Assembly: GCF_001905825.1 (NCBI RefSeq)
Contig: NZ_LIVV01000006.1
Location: forward strand, 618,754 to 682,753
Reading direction: 5' to 3'
Source of the DNA: Streptomyces sp. CB02009
GTDB taxonomy: Bacteria; Actinomycetota; Actinomycetes; Streptomycetales; Streptomycetaceae
DNA: 64,000 nucleotides
The position numbers and the translations under genes are program-made. Positions 16,506-26,833 of this stretch are shown here, in pieces; within the stretch, counting starts at the first letter, position 1, and every line of letters begins with the position of its first letter. Below the pieces are notes generated by a model. It searched no databases. It was not told the DNA's origin and was given only the letters and a program-made list of their open reading frames with translations.

Positions 16506-17519
16506 TCAGGCGCCGTCCTCCGGCGGTGCCGGGTCGACCGACGCCCCCGTCAGGTCGCCCACCGGCTCCACACCCTCCGCCGCGTGGGCCGCGCCCTTCA
16601 GGTACGCGTCACTGACCGGCGGCTTCGGCGTGGCCGGCGACGTGCCCGGCGGCATGGCAGGCGCCGCGGGCGCCTCGCTCACGGCGGTCGGGGGCGCCTC
16701 GACCGCGGCCGCCGGGGCGGGCTCCGCGGGCGCCTCGCTCCCGGCCGCCTGGGGCCCCGCCGTCGACCGTTCCAGGAACCGCAGCAGTTCCACCGGGAAG
16801 GGCAGCACCAGCGTCGAGTTCTTCTCCGCCGCGACGGCCACCACCGTCTGCAGCAGCCGCAGCTGCAGCGCCGCCGGCTGGTCGGACATCACCGCCGCCG
16901 CCTCCGCCAGCTTCTTCGAGGCCTGCAGCTCCGCGTCCGCGTTGATCACCCGCGCCCGGCGCTCCCGGTCCGCCTCCGCCTGCCGGGCCATCGACCGCTT
17001 CATCGTCTCCGGCAGGGAGACGTCCTTGATCTCGACGCGGTCGATCTGCACGCCCCAGCCGATCGCGGGGGAGTCCAGCATCAGCTCCAGGCCCTGGTTG
17101 AGCTTCTCCCGGTTCGACAGCAGGTCGTCGAGATCGCTCTTGCCGATGATCGACCGCAGGGACGTCTGCGCCATCTGCGAGACCGCGAACTTGTAGTCCT
17201 CGACCCGGATCAGCGCCTCCGCCGCGTCGACGACCTTGAAGTAGACGACGGCGTCGACCCGCACGGTCACGTTGTCCCGGGTGATGCCCTCCTGCGCGGG
17301 CACGGGCATCGTGACGATCTGCATGTTCACCTTGTGCAGGCGGTCCACAACCGGAACGATCATCGTGAAACCGGGTGCCCGCACGTCGTCGCGCAGCCGC
17401 CCGAAGCGGAAGACGACCCCTCGCTCGTACTGCTTCACGACCCGCGCGGCCGCACCCGCGTACACGGCCGTCGCCGCCGCCGCGCCGGCCACGGCCACCA
17501 GCAGCTCTTCGATCATCAC
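16506..17519 (-). CDS. SPFH/stomatin-like (band 7) membrane protein
   Basis: A 337-residue protein. An N-terminal membrane anchor (about residues 5-25) is followed by an SPFH/band 7 domain: VVKQYERGVVFRFGRLRDDVRAPGFTMIVPVVDRLHKV, then IVTMPVPAQEGITRDNVTVRVDAVVYFKV and ALIRVEDYKFAVSQMAQTSLRSIIG. A coiled-coil helix rich in Ala, Glu and Arg (about 190-240) comes next, and a Pro/Ala-rich tail of about 90 residues ends it. Stomatin-like proteins form oligomeric membrane scaffolds, often acting with proteases. It is the last gene of a minus-strand group with the APH-like, DUF4439 and lipoprotein genes. Confidence 0.88.
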   Translation of the reverse strand: MMIEELLVAVAGAAAATAVYAGAAARVVKQYERGVVFRFGRLRDDVRAPGFTMIVPVVDRLHKVNMQIVTMPVPAQEGITRDNVTVRVDAVVYFKVVDAAEALIRVEDYKFAVSQMAQTSLRSIIGKSDLDDLLSNREKLNQGLELMLDSPAIGWGVQIDRVEIKDVSLPETMKRSMARQAEADRERRARVINADAELQASKKLAEAAAVMSDQPAALQLRLLQTVVAVAAEKNSTLVLPFPVELLRFLERSTAGPQAAGSEAPAEPAPAAAVEAPPTAVSEAPAAPAMPPGTSPATPKPPVSDAYLKGAAHAAEGVEPVGDLTGASVDPAPPEDGA

Positions 17520-17561
17520 GGCCCCCTGGATTGAGCCGAACGGTACAGAAAGGGTATTCCC

Positions 17562-18461
17562 CTACAGCCAGCTCGCGAACTCCAGAAGCAGCTCGGCATC
17601 CTGCCGCCGCCCCGCCGTCAGCGCCCGCGTGCCCGACTCGACCGCGCGGAACAGCGTCCAGCCGCGCAGCCGCTCCCGGTCGAGGTCCAGGGAGTCGGCC
17701 AGCTTGTTGACCCGCCGCCGGGCCGCAGAGGCGCCCGAGGACGCGGCCACCAGGTCCTCGACCCGGTCCCGTACGAGCCGGGCGAGGTCGTACGCCCGCT
17801 CACCGACCAGCGGCTCGGGTCCCACGGCCAGCCAGGGAGCCCGGTCGCCGCCGAGGACCTTGCCCTGCCGGAAGTTCCCGTGCAGCAGCACCGTCTCCGA
17901 GGAGCCGGCCAGCAGCTCCTCGCGCGCCGCGAGCGCCGCCGTCGTCAGCTCGGCGGTCGCCGCCCCGGTCAGGTGGGGGGCCATCGCCGCCGCCTGCCGG
18001 GCGGTCCGCTCGGCGACCGTCTCGAAGCCGTGCTCCGCCGCCGGCTCGACCCACAGCTTGCGTACGGTCCCGGCCGCCTCCAGGAGCGCCTTCGCCTCCG
18101 GGAGCGAGCGCAGCGAGACCTCGGGGTGCAGCCGTTCGAGGACGAGCGCGCCCTCCGCGGCCTCGTCGAGGAGCTGGACCGCGCCCCAGCCGTTCCAGTG
18201 CGCGAGCGCGTCCCGCTCCAGGTCCGGCCGGGCGAACGCGGGCGCGATCTTGAGCGCGGCGGGGGAGCCGTCGGGCCGCCGGACGAGCACGACCAGGCTG
18301 CTGCGTCCGCCGGGCGCCATCACCCGTTCGCTGTCCAGGGAGGCGCGGTCGAGCACCTGACCGGCGAGCTCGGGCAGTGTCCCGAGCCACTCGGCCGCCG
18401 CGGCGTCCCCGTACGTCTCACCGAGCGTCCTGATCAGTCGCTGCGGCGGTTCGAAACCCAT
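17562..18461 (-). CDS. APH(6)/hydroxyurea-phosphotransferase family protein, catalytically degenerate
   Basis: A 299-residue protein with the fold of the streptomycin 6-kinase family. The N-lobe reads LVVLVRRPDGSPAALKIAP with the ATP-site lysine, then ALAHWNGWGAVQLLDE and GALVLERL. The C-lobe is recognisable, but the catalytic signature is broken. The expected HGDxxxxN reads HGNFRQGK (residues 194-201), and the metal-binding Asp of the following DPK motif is Gly214 (WLAVGPEPLVGE). All three phosphotransfer residues are therefore replaced, so kinase activity and streptomycin resistance are unlikely. GAAGGAA precedes the ATG. It lies between a ferritin-like gene and an SPFH gene on the same strand. 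Confidence 0.78.
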   Translation of the reverse strand: MGFEPPQRLIRTLGETYGDAAAAEWLGTLPELAGQVLDRASLDSERVMAPGGRSSLVVLVRRPDGSPAALKIAPAFARPDLERDALAHWNGWGAVQLLDEAAEGALVLERLHPEVSLRSLPEAKALLEAAGTVRKLWVEPAAEHGFETVAERTARQAAAMAPHLTGAATAELTTAALAAREELLAGSSETVLLHGNFRQGKVLGGDRAPWLAVGPEPLVGERAYDLARLVRDRVEDLVAASSGASAARRRVNKLADSLDLDRERLRGWTLFRAVESGTRALTAGRRQDAELLLEFASWL

Positions 18462-18492
18462 GCGTACGTTGTTCCTTCGGTCGGGGCGGGGC

Positions 18493-18909
18493 TCACACCC
18501 GCTCGGCGAGCCCAGGAAAGGTTACGTCGCTGCCGCGCCAGCGGACCGCGCGTACCGCCGCCTCCCGCAGCGCGGCGGCCGCCTCGCGGCGCCGGGCGCC
18601 CTCGGTGGCCCGGACGAGGTCGGAGTAGACCCCGGCCACCCGGTCCTCCAGGACGGCCGCGAGCCGTACGGCGCCGGCCGGGTCCGCGACCCGGAAGGGC
18701 AGCTCGTACGCGGCGGCCGCCACCACCGGAGTGCCGCCGAGGTCGCGCACGCTGCGGCGCAGCGTGTCCCTGCGGGCCCGGTGCGCCTCGTACGCGGCGG
18801 TGGCCTCGGCCCGCCGTTCCGTACCGATCCGGCCGCCGACGACCCCGTAGCCGTACACCGCGGCGTGTTCGGCGGCCAGTGCGGCCTGGGCCGCGTCGAG
18901 GGCGCTCAT
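18493..18909 (-). CDS. DUF4439 ferritin-like domain protein
   Basis: A 138-residue all-helical protein that starts ALDAAQAALAAEHAAVYGYGVVGGRIG and continues AYEAHRARRDTLRRSV, the pattern of the DUF4439 ferritin-like family common in actinobacteria. Glu14 and His15, together with the EAHRARR stretch, resemble ferritin-fold metal positions, but whether metal is bound is not known. Its start overlaps the stop of the lipoprotein gene (ATGA), so both are co-translated. Confidence 0.75.
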   Translation of the reverse strand: MSALDAAQAALAAEHAAVYGYGVVGGRIGTERRAEATAAYEAHRARRDTLRRSVRDLGGTPVVAAAAYELPFRVADPAGAVRLAAVLEDRVAGVYSDLVRATEGARRREAAAALREAAVRAVRWRGSDVTFPGLAERV

Positions 18910-19499
18910 GCCCGGGCTCCTTCGGTCAGCAGGTAGGAGTGGGCGGCGCCCGCGGCTGCCACGGAGGCCAGGAGCCTGGCGTACTCGGGCGGGGCGGTGA
19001 CCAGGGCGGCGGTGTGGGTGTCGGAGGTGGTGCGTTCGGCCGCCGCGAGCTCGTTCAGCGCGGTCCGGGGGTCGGCAGCCACGGGCGCGGGGGACGGCGC
19101 GGGCCGCGCGGAGGCGGAAGCGGAAGCGGAGGCGGAGGCGGAAGCGGTGGTGGTGGTGGCCGTGGGCGACGGGGCGGCCGTCGCCGGGCGCACCGTCGTA
19201 CCGCCCTCGCCGAGCGCCTTCACGTGCGCCGCCACGGAGCGTCGCAGCGGGGTCAGCCGGGGGGCGAGGGCCGGATGGGCGGCGAGTGCGGCGTCGTAAC
19301 GTTCCAGCAGGCTCCTGGAGGCGGTCACGGAGCGCAGCCGCAGGGCGGCCTCGGCGCGCGCCACCCGTTCGGCCTCGACCTCGGCCGCGCCGGGCTTCCG
19401 GGGGCCGGGTTCCTCGGCGGCGGTGCAGCCCGGGAGCGCCGTCGCGGCGGCGGCCGCGATGCCCGCCGTCAGGAGTGCGCGCCTGCCCGTCGTCGTCAC
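18906..19499 (-). CDS. Secreted lipoprotein, Ser/Ala and Thr-rich linker
   Basis: A 197-residue protein that starts with GTG at 19499, preceded by AGGGAGAG. The N-terminus has a twin-arginine-like RR followed by a hydrophobic stretch and the lipobox LPGC, then a charged helical region. An (SA)n repeat of about six units and an APSPAP linker come before a C-terminal ferritin-like helical segment related to DUF4439 (LNELAAAERTTSDTHTAALVTAPPEYARLLASVAAAGAAHSYLL). A longer frame upstream has no coding character. It is the first gene of the minus-strand group and divergent from rimP. Confidence 0.75.
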   Translation of the reverse strand: MTTTGRRALLTAGIAAAAATALPGCTAAEEPGPRKPGAAEVEAERVARAEAALRLRSVTASRSLLERYDAALAAHPALAPRLTPLRRSVAAHVKALGEGGTTVRPATAAPSPTATTTTASASASASASASARPAPSPAPVAADPRTALNELAAAERTTSDTHTAALVTAPPEYARLLASVAAAGAAHSYLLTEGARA

Positions 19500-19678
19500 G
19501 CTCTCTCCCTCAGCCGTGGTACGTCGTCGAAGATCGTCGGGATCACCGCAGGCGAGCGTACCCGCGGGCCCCGGGGCGGTGGACGGCAACACCCTCCCGG
19601 ACCGGATACCCTTTGGTCTGACACGCGAGGAAGACGCGACGAACCCACAACAGCACACGCGGCCGAGGAGTCACCCGG

Positions 19679-20185
19679 ATGAGCACCACCCAGAGCGACA
19701 GGCTGCGCGGACTCGTGGAGCCGCTCGTCCAGGCGAAGGACCTGGACCTCGAGGAGATCGAGGTGTCCCGGGCCGGCCGCCGCGGACTGCTGAGGATCGT
19801 CGTCGACTCGGACGAGGGCGTGGAACTGGACGCCTGCGCCGAGCTGAGCCGCGCGATCTCCGAGAAGCTCGACGAGACCGACGCGATGGGCGAGGGCGAG
19901 TACGTCCTCGAAGTCAGCTCCCCCGGCGCCGACCGCCCGCTGAGCGAGCACCGCCACTACGTGCGGGCCACCGGCCGCCTCGCCAAGCTCCAGCTGAGCA
20001 CCGACGGCGCCGCCGAGGAACTGGTCGCGCGGATCCTGGCCGTGGACGAGGACGGCCTCGACCTCGAAGTGCCGGGCGTGAAGGGGCGCAAGCCCACCGC
20101 CCGCCGGGTCGCGTTCGCCGACATCGTCAAGGCGCGTGTCGAGATCGAGTTCAACCGCAAGGACAAGAAGGAAGAGGAGGCGTAG
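19679..20185 (+). CDS. rimP: Ribosome maturation factor RimP
   Basis: A 168-residue protein needed for 30S subunit assembly. The N-terminal alpha-beta domain shows DLDLEEIEVSRAGRRGLLRIVVDSDEGVELDACAELSRAISEKLDE and YVLEVSSPGADRPL, the RimP hallmark. The C-terminal SH3-like domain ends with VKARVEIEFNRK. GAGGAG precedes the ATG, and a TACCCT -10-like box is at 19607-19612. It is the first gene of the rimP-nusA-ylxR-infB cluster, and nusA follows after two bases. Confidence 0.93.
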   Translation: MSTTQSDRLRGLVEPLVQAKDLDLEEIEVSRAGRRGLLRIVVDSDEGVELDACAELSRAISEKLDETDAMGEGEYVLEVSSPGADRPLSEHRHYVRATGRLAKLQLSTDGAAEELVARILAVDEDGLDLEVPGVKGRKPTARRVAFADIVKARVEIEFNRKDKKEEEA

Positions 20186-20187
20186 CC

Positions 20188-21183
20188 GTGGACATCGACG
20201 TGAAGCTGCTCAAGGGCTTGGCGCATGAGAAGGAGATCTCCTTCGACCTGCTGGTCGAGGCGATCGAGTCGGCCCTCCTCATCGCCTACCACCGCACCCC
20301 CGACGCCCGCCGCCACGCGCGTGTGGAGCTGGACCGGCTCACCGGTCACGTGACGGTGTGGGCGAAGGAAGACCCCTCCGATCTGGAGGAGGGCCAGGAG
20401 CCCAAGGACTTCGACGACACCCCGTCGGACTTCGGCCGGATCGCGGCGAGCACCGCCCGCCAGGTGATCCAGCAGCGTCTGCGGGACGCCGAGAACGACG
20501 TGACGTTCGGCGAGTACGCGCGCCGCGAGGGCGACGTCGTCGCCGGTGTGGTGCAGCAGGGCAAGGACCCGAAGAACGTCCTGGTCCGGCTGGACGACAA
20601 GCTGGAGGCCATCCTCCCGGTGCAGGAGCAGGTGCCGGGCGAGGACTACACGCACGGTCTGCGGCTGCGGACGTACGTCGTCCGGGTGGCGAAGGGTGTC
20701 CGCGGTCCGTCCGTCACCCTGTCGCGCACCCACCCCAATCTGGTGAAGAAGCTCTTCGCCCTCGAGGTGCCCGAGATCGCCGACGGCTCGGTCGAGATCG
20801 CGGCCATCGCCCGTGAGGCCGGTCACCGCACCAAGATCGCCGTCCGTTCCACCCGTTCGGGCCTGAACCCGAAGGGCGCCTGCATCGGCCCGATGGGCAG
20901 CCGCGTCCGCAACGTGATGGCGGAGCTGCTCGGCGAGAAGATCGACATCGTCGACTGGTCGGACGACCCGGCGGAGATGGTGGCGAACGCGCTCTCCCCG
21001 GCGCGGGTGTCCCGGGTCGAGGTCGTCGACATGGCGGCCCGTTCCGCCCGGGTGACGGTGCCGGACTACCAGCTGTCGCTGGCGATCGGCAAGGAGGGCC
21101 AGAACGCCCGCCTCGCCGCCCGTCTCACCGGCTGGCGGATCGACATCCGTCCCGACACGGAGCCGAGCGGTCCGGAGGACTGA
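20188..21183 (+). CDS. nusA: Transcription termination/antitermination factor NusA
   Basis: A 331-residue protein of normal actinobacterial length. The N-terminal RNA polymerase-binding domain is about residues 1-115 (DIDVKLLKGLAHEKEISFDLLVEAIESALLIAY). An S1 domain follows (about 120-190, GDVVAGVVQQG), then two KH domains, with GACIGPMGSRVRNVMAELLGEKIDIV and LAIGKEGQNARLAARLTGWRIDI as the RNA-binding loops. NusA modulates pausing, termination and rRNA antitermination. The GTG start is two bases after the rimP stop, with GAGGAGG inside the rimP end as ribosome-binding site. Confidence 0.96.
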   Translation: MDIDVKLLKGLAHEKEISFDLLVEAIESALLIAYHRTPDARRHARVELDRLTGHVTVWAKEDPSDLEEGQEPKDFDDTPSDFGRIAASTARQVIQQRLRDAENDVTFGEYARREGDVVAGVVQQGKDPKNVLVRLDDKLEAILPVQEQVPGEDYTHGLRLRTYVVRVAKGVRGPSVTLSRTHPNLVKKLFALEVPEIADGSVEIAAIAREAGHRTKIAVRSTRSGLNPKGACIGPMGSRVRNVMAELLGEKIDIVDWSDDPAEMVANALSPARVSRVEVVDMAARSARVTVPDYQLSLAIGKEGQNARLAARLTGWRIDIRPDTEPSGPED

Positions 21184-21256
21184 GACCGTTTTTGGCCAAC
21201 AACTGTTCGATTCTTGCCCCAAACAGGTGAGGTCGGTACGGGGAGGTAGACTTATC

Positions 21257-21538
21257 GTGTCTGGCCGGACGCATGCCCGTGCGTGCCCTGAGCGAACCTG
21301 TGTGGGATGCCGGGTGCGAGCGGCCAAGAGCGATCTGCTGCGGATCGTGGTGAGCAAGGACGAATGCGTTCCTGATCATCGCGGTACGCTGCCCGGCCGG
21401 GGTGCGTACGTGCACCCCGCCGTGGCTTGTCTCGACCTGGCGGTCCGCCGCCGAGCGTTTCCCAGGGCCTTCAGGGTCCAGGGCCCGCTCGACACGGCGG
21501 AACTACGTCACCACGTCGAACGGCCGGCACCGCAGTGA
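21257..21538 (+). CDS. ylxR: YlxR family RNA-binding protein (DUF448)
   Basis: A 93-residue protein with the YlxR signature PERTCVGCRVRAAKSDLLRIVV and a following GRGAYVHP. YlxR is almost always encoded between nusA and infB; it binds RNA and has been linked to RNase P or translation. GTG at 21257 is chosen because GGGGAGG sits about ten bases upstream; an in-frame GTG at 21227 would put that site inside the coding region. Confidence 0.9.
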   Translation: MSGRTHARACPERTCVGCRVRAAKSDLLRIVVSKDECVPDHRGTLPGRGAYVHPAVACLDLAVRRRAFPRAFRVQGPLDTAELRHHVERPAPQ

Positions 21539-21603
21539 AGAAGTACGGCACGGAACACCGTGCGGTCAGGTACCTCGCGAGTTGGAAGTAGGTCGAGATT
21601 GCG

Positions 21604-21646
21604 ATGAGCACTCGATGAGTACGCGATGAGTACGCCCATGAAGTAG
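21604..21646 (+). promoter_or_regulatory. Three overlapping mini-ORFs in the infB leader
   Basis: An 11-base unit is repeated three times (ATG starts at 21604, 21615 and 21626). Unit 1 encodes MSTR and stops at 21616-21618; unit 2 starts inside that stop (ATGA overlap), encodes MSTR and stops at 21627-21629; unit 3 again starts in an ATGA overlap, encodes MSTPMK and stops with TAG at 21644-21646. infB starts 38 bases later. The layout would let a ribosome terminate and re-initiate three times just before the infB ribosome-binding site. Confidence 0.6.
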
Positions 21647-21684
21647 CGACGGTCCGGCGGTAACCCGGACCTCAAAGGAGCGAA

Positions 21685-24798
<3,114 letters not shown>

Positions 24799-24820
24799 TC
24801 GCGTCCGATCGCAGCAGTGA

Positions 24821-24864
24821 GCCGGGGCCGGTCGGCGGAAACTATTCCGTCGATCGGCCCCGGC
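24821..24864 (+). terminator. Terminator after infB
   Basis: 18-base arms (24821-24838 and 24847-24864) pair fully apart from two G-U pairs, with loop AAACTATT. Lying between infB and the DUF503 gene, it may act as a partial terminator inside the cluster. Confidence 0.75.
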
Positions 24865-24946
24865 CGTTGCGTGTACGGTTTCGGATGTCCCCGCCGAGTG
24901 GTCGGCGGGCACACCGAACCCGAACCGGCGGGACATCCGGACATAC

Positions 24947-25240
24947 ATGTACGTGGGGACACTGTCCTTCGATCTGCTCCTCGGCGACGTTCGTTCGTTG
25001 AAGGAGAAACGCTCCGTCGTCAAGCCGATCGTCGCCGAGCTCCAGCGGAAGTTCGCGGTGAGCGTGGCGGAGGTCAGCGGCCAGGACCTCCATCGACGGG
25101 CCGAGATCGGCGTCGCGATGGTGTCGGGGGACCCGGGACACCTCAGCGACGTACTGGACCGGTGCGAGCGGCTCGTCGCCGCCCGCCCCGAGGTGGAGCT
25201 GCTGTCGGTGCGCCGCAGGCTCCACACTGATGAAGACTGA
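24947..25240 (+). CDS. YlxP-like DUF503 protein
   Basis: A 97-residue protein starting MYVGTLSFDLLLGDVRSLKEKRSVVKPIVAELQRKFAVSVAEV, the DUF503 (YlxP) pattern. It is usually encoded between infB and rbfA and is suspected to be a small ribosome-associated factor. The function is not established. The rbfA coding region begins about 30 bases downstream. Confidence 0.88.
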   Translation: MYVGTLSFDLLLGDVRSLKEKRSVVKPIVAELQRKFAVSVAEVSGQDLHRRAEIGVAMVSGDPGHLSDVLDRCERLVAARPEVELLSVRRRLHTDED

Positions 25241-25271
25241 TGTTGAGCAAGGCAAAGAAGGAGAAGGACCA

Positions 25272-25712
25272 GTGGCCGACAACGCGCGGGCGAAGAAGCT
25301 GGCAGACCTCATCCGGGAGGTGGTCGCCGAGAAGCTGCAGCGCGGCATCAAGGACCCCCGCCTGGGCACGCACGTGACCATCACGGACACCCGTGTCACC
25401 GGCGACCTGCGGGAGGCCACGGTCTTCTACACGGTCTACGGCGACGACGAGGAGCGGGCGAGCGCAGCCGCCGGGCTGGAGAGCGCCAAGGGCATCCTCC
25501 GTTCGGCCGTGGGCCGCGCGGCCGGGACCAAGTTCACCCCGACCCTGGCCTTCGTGGCCGACGCCCTCCCGGAGAACGCCAAGACCATCGAGGACCTCCT
25601 CGACAAGGCGCGGGCCTCGGACGCCCAGGTGAGGGAGGCGTCCTCGGGCGCCCACTTCGCCGGCGACGCCGACCCCTACAAGAAGCCGGGCGAGGACGAA
25701 GCCGCCGAATGA
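25272..25712 (+). CDS. rbfA: Ribosome-binding factor A
   Basis: A 146-residue KH-like protein needed for 16S rRNA 5'-end maturation and 30S assembly. The core is ARAKKLADLIREVVAEKLQRGIKDPRLGTHVTITDTRVTGDLREATVFYTVYG and ends FVADALPENAKTIEDLLDKAR. GTG at 25272 is chosen because GAAGGAG lies just upstream; an in-frame ATG at 25230 would add 14 residues overlapping the previous gene. The stop overlaps the truB start (ATGA). Confidence 0.94.
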   Translation: MADNARAKKLADLIREVVAEKLQRGIKDPRLGTHVTITDTRVTGDLREATVFYTVYGDDEERASAAAGLESAKGILRSAVGRAAGTKFTPTLAFVADALPENAKTIEDLLDKARASDAQVREASSGAHFAGDADPYKKPGEDEAAE

Positions 25713-26608
25713 GCAACGCAGCAAAGACTCCCGACGGACTTGTCATCGTCGACAAGCCGTCGGGATTCACCTCGCACGACGTCGTGGCCAAGATGCGCGG
25801 GATCGCCAGGACCCGCCGGGTCGGCCACGCCGGCACGCTCGACCCCATGGCCACCGGCGTCCTCGTCCTCGGCGTGGAGCGGGCGACCAAGCTCCTCGGT
25901 CACCTCGCGCTGACCGAGAAGGAGTACCTGGGCACCATCCGCCTGGGCCAGACGACGATCACCGACGACGCCGAGGGCGAGATCACGGCCTCCGTCGACG
26001 CCTCCAAGGTGACCCGCGAGGGCATCGACGCGGGCGTCGCCGAGCTGACCGGCGCCATCATGCAGGTGCCGTCGAAGGTCTCCGCGATCAAGATCGACGG
26101 CAAGCGGTCGTACGCCCGCGTGCGCGGCGGCGAGGAGTTCGAGATCCCGGCCCGCCCGGTCACCGTCTCGTCCTTCCGGGTGTACGACGTCCGTGAGGCG
26201 ACCGCCGAGGACGGCACCCCCGTCGTCGACCTGGTCGTCTCCGTCGTCTGCTCCTCCGGTACGTACATCCGGGCGCTCGCCCGGGACCTCGGCGCCGGCC
26301 TCGGCGTGGGCGGCCATCTCACCGCACTGCGCCGCACCCGGGTCGGCCCGTACAAGCTGGACTCGGCGAAGACGCTCGACCAGCTCCAGGAGGAGCTGAC
26401 GGTCATGCCGGTCGCCGACGCGGCCGCGGCGGCGTTCCCCCGGTGGGACGTCGACGAGAAGCGGGCCAAGCTGCTGCTCAACGGCGTCCGCCTGGAGATG
26501 CCGGAGTACCCGGCGGGACCCGTCGCGGTCTACGGGCCCGGGGGGACGCTCCTCGCGCTCGTGGAGGACCAGCGGGGCAAGGCCAAGAGCCTCGCCGTCT
26601 TCGGCTGA
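25709..26608 (+). CDS. truB: tRNA pseudouridine(55) synthase
   Basis: A 299-residue enzyme that makes pseudouridine 55 in the T-arm of tRNAs. Seen motifs are LVIVDKPSGFTSHDVVAKMR, VGHAGTLDPMATGVLVLGVERATKLL with the catalytic aspartate in GTLDP, KEYLGTIRLGQTT, and VVCSSGTYIRALARDLGAGLGVGGHLTALRRTRVGPY. The C-terminal domain resembles a PUA-like fold. The start is translationally coupled to rbfA. Confidence 0.95.
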   Translation: MSNAAKTPDGLVIVDKPSGFTSHDVVAKMRGIARTRRVGHAGTLDPMATGVLVLGVERATKLLGHLALTEKEYLGTIRLGQTTITDDAEGEITASVDASKVTREGIDAGVAELTGAIMQVPSKVSAIKIDGKRSYARVRGGEEFEIPARPVTVSSFRVYDVREATAEDGTPVVDLVVSVVCSSGTYIRALARDLGAGLGVGGHLTALRRTRVGPYKLDSAKTLDQLQEELTVMPVADAAAAAFPRWDVDEKRAKLLLNGVRLEMPEYPAGPVAVYGPGGTLLALVEDQRGKAKSLAVFG

Positions 26609-26642
26609 TCCGAGCCGGTTCCGAGCCCGTCGTCGGCTCACC

Positions 26643-26676
26643 GTGAGGGCGGGCACGCACGCGTGCCCGCCCTCAC
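26643..26676 (+). terminator. Strong terminator after truB
   Basis: Perfect 16-bp stem (26643-26658 and 26661-26676) with a two-base nominal loop, followed by GTGTTTCCCC. It ends the rimP-truB cluster. Confidence 0.85.
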
Positions 26677-26820
26677 GTGTTTCCCCCTTGCTTCCCCCTG
26701 CGAGAGCTTGTCCTACGGAATGCCGAAGAACCACCCGATCAGGGAGGCGCTCGGAGTGAAGGGGGGAGCGCCAGGGGGCGCGTTCCCCTCTCGTGGTCCT
26801 TCGTGTGATCACCGGCGACC

Positions 26821-26833
26821 TACCGTCGACACC
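26821..26833 (+). promoter_or_regulatory. Leaderless -10 box for the protease-like/NTPase gene
   Basis: TACCGT at 26821-26826 is followed by seven bases and the ATG at 26834. There is no ribosome-binding site. Confidence 0.55.

Noticed and set aside
17562..18461. A functional aminoglycoside resistance gene
   Set aside because: Catalytic Asp, Asn and metal Asp are all replaced (HGN...K...G), so resistance is not supported.
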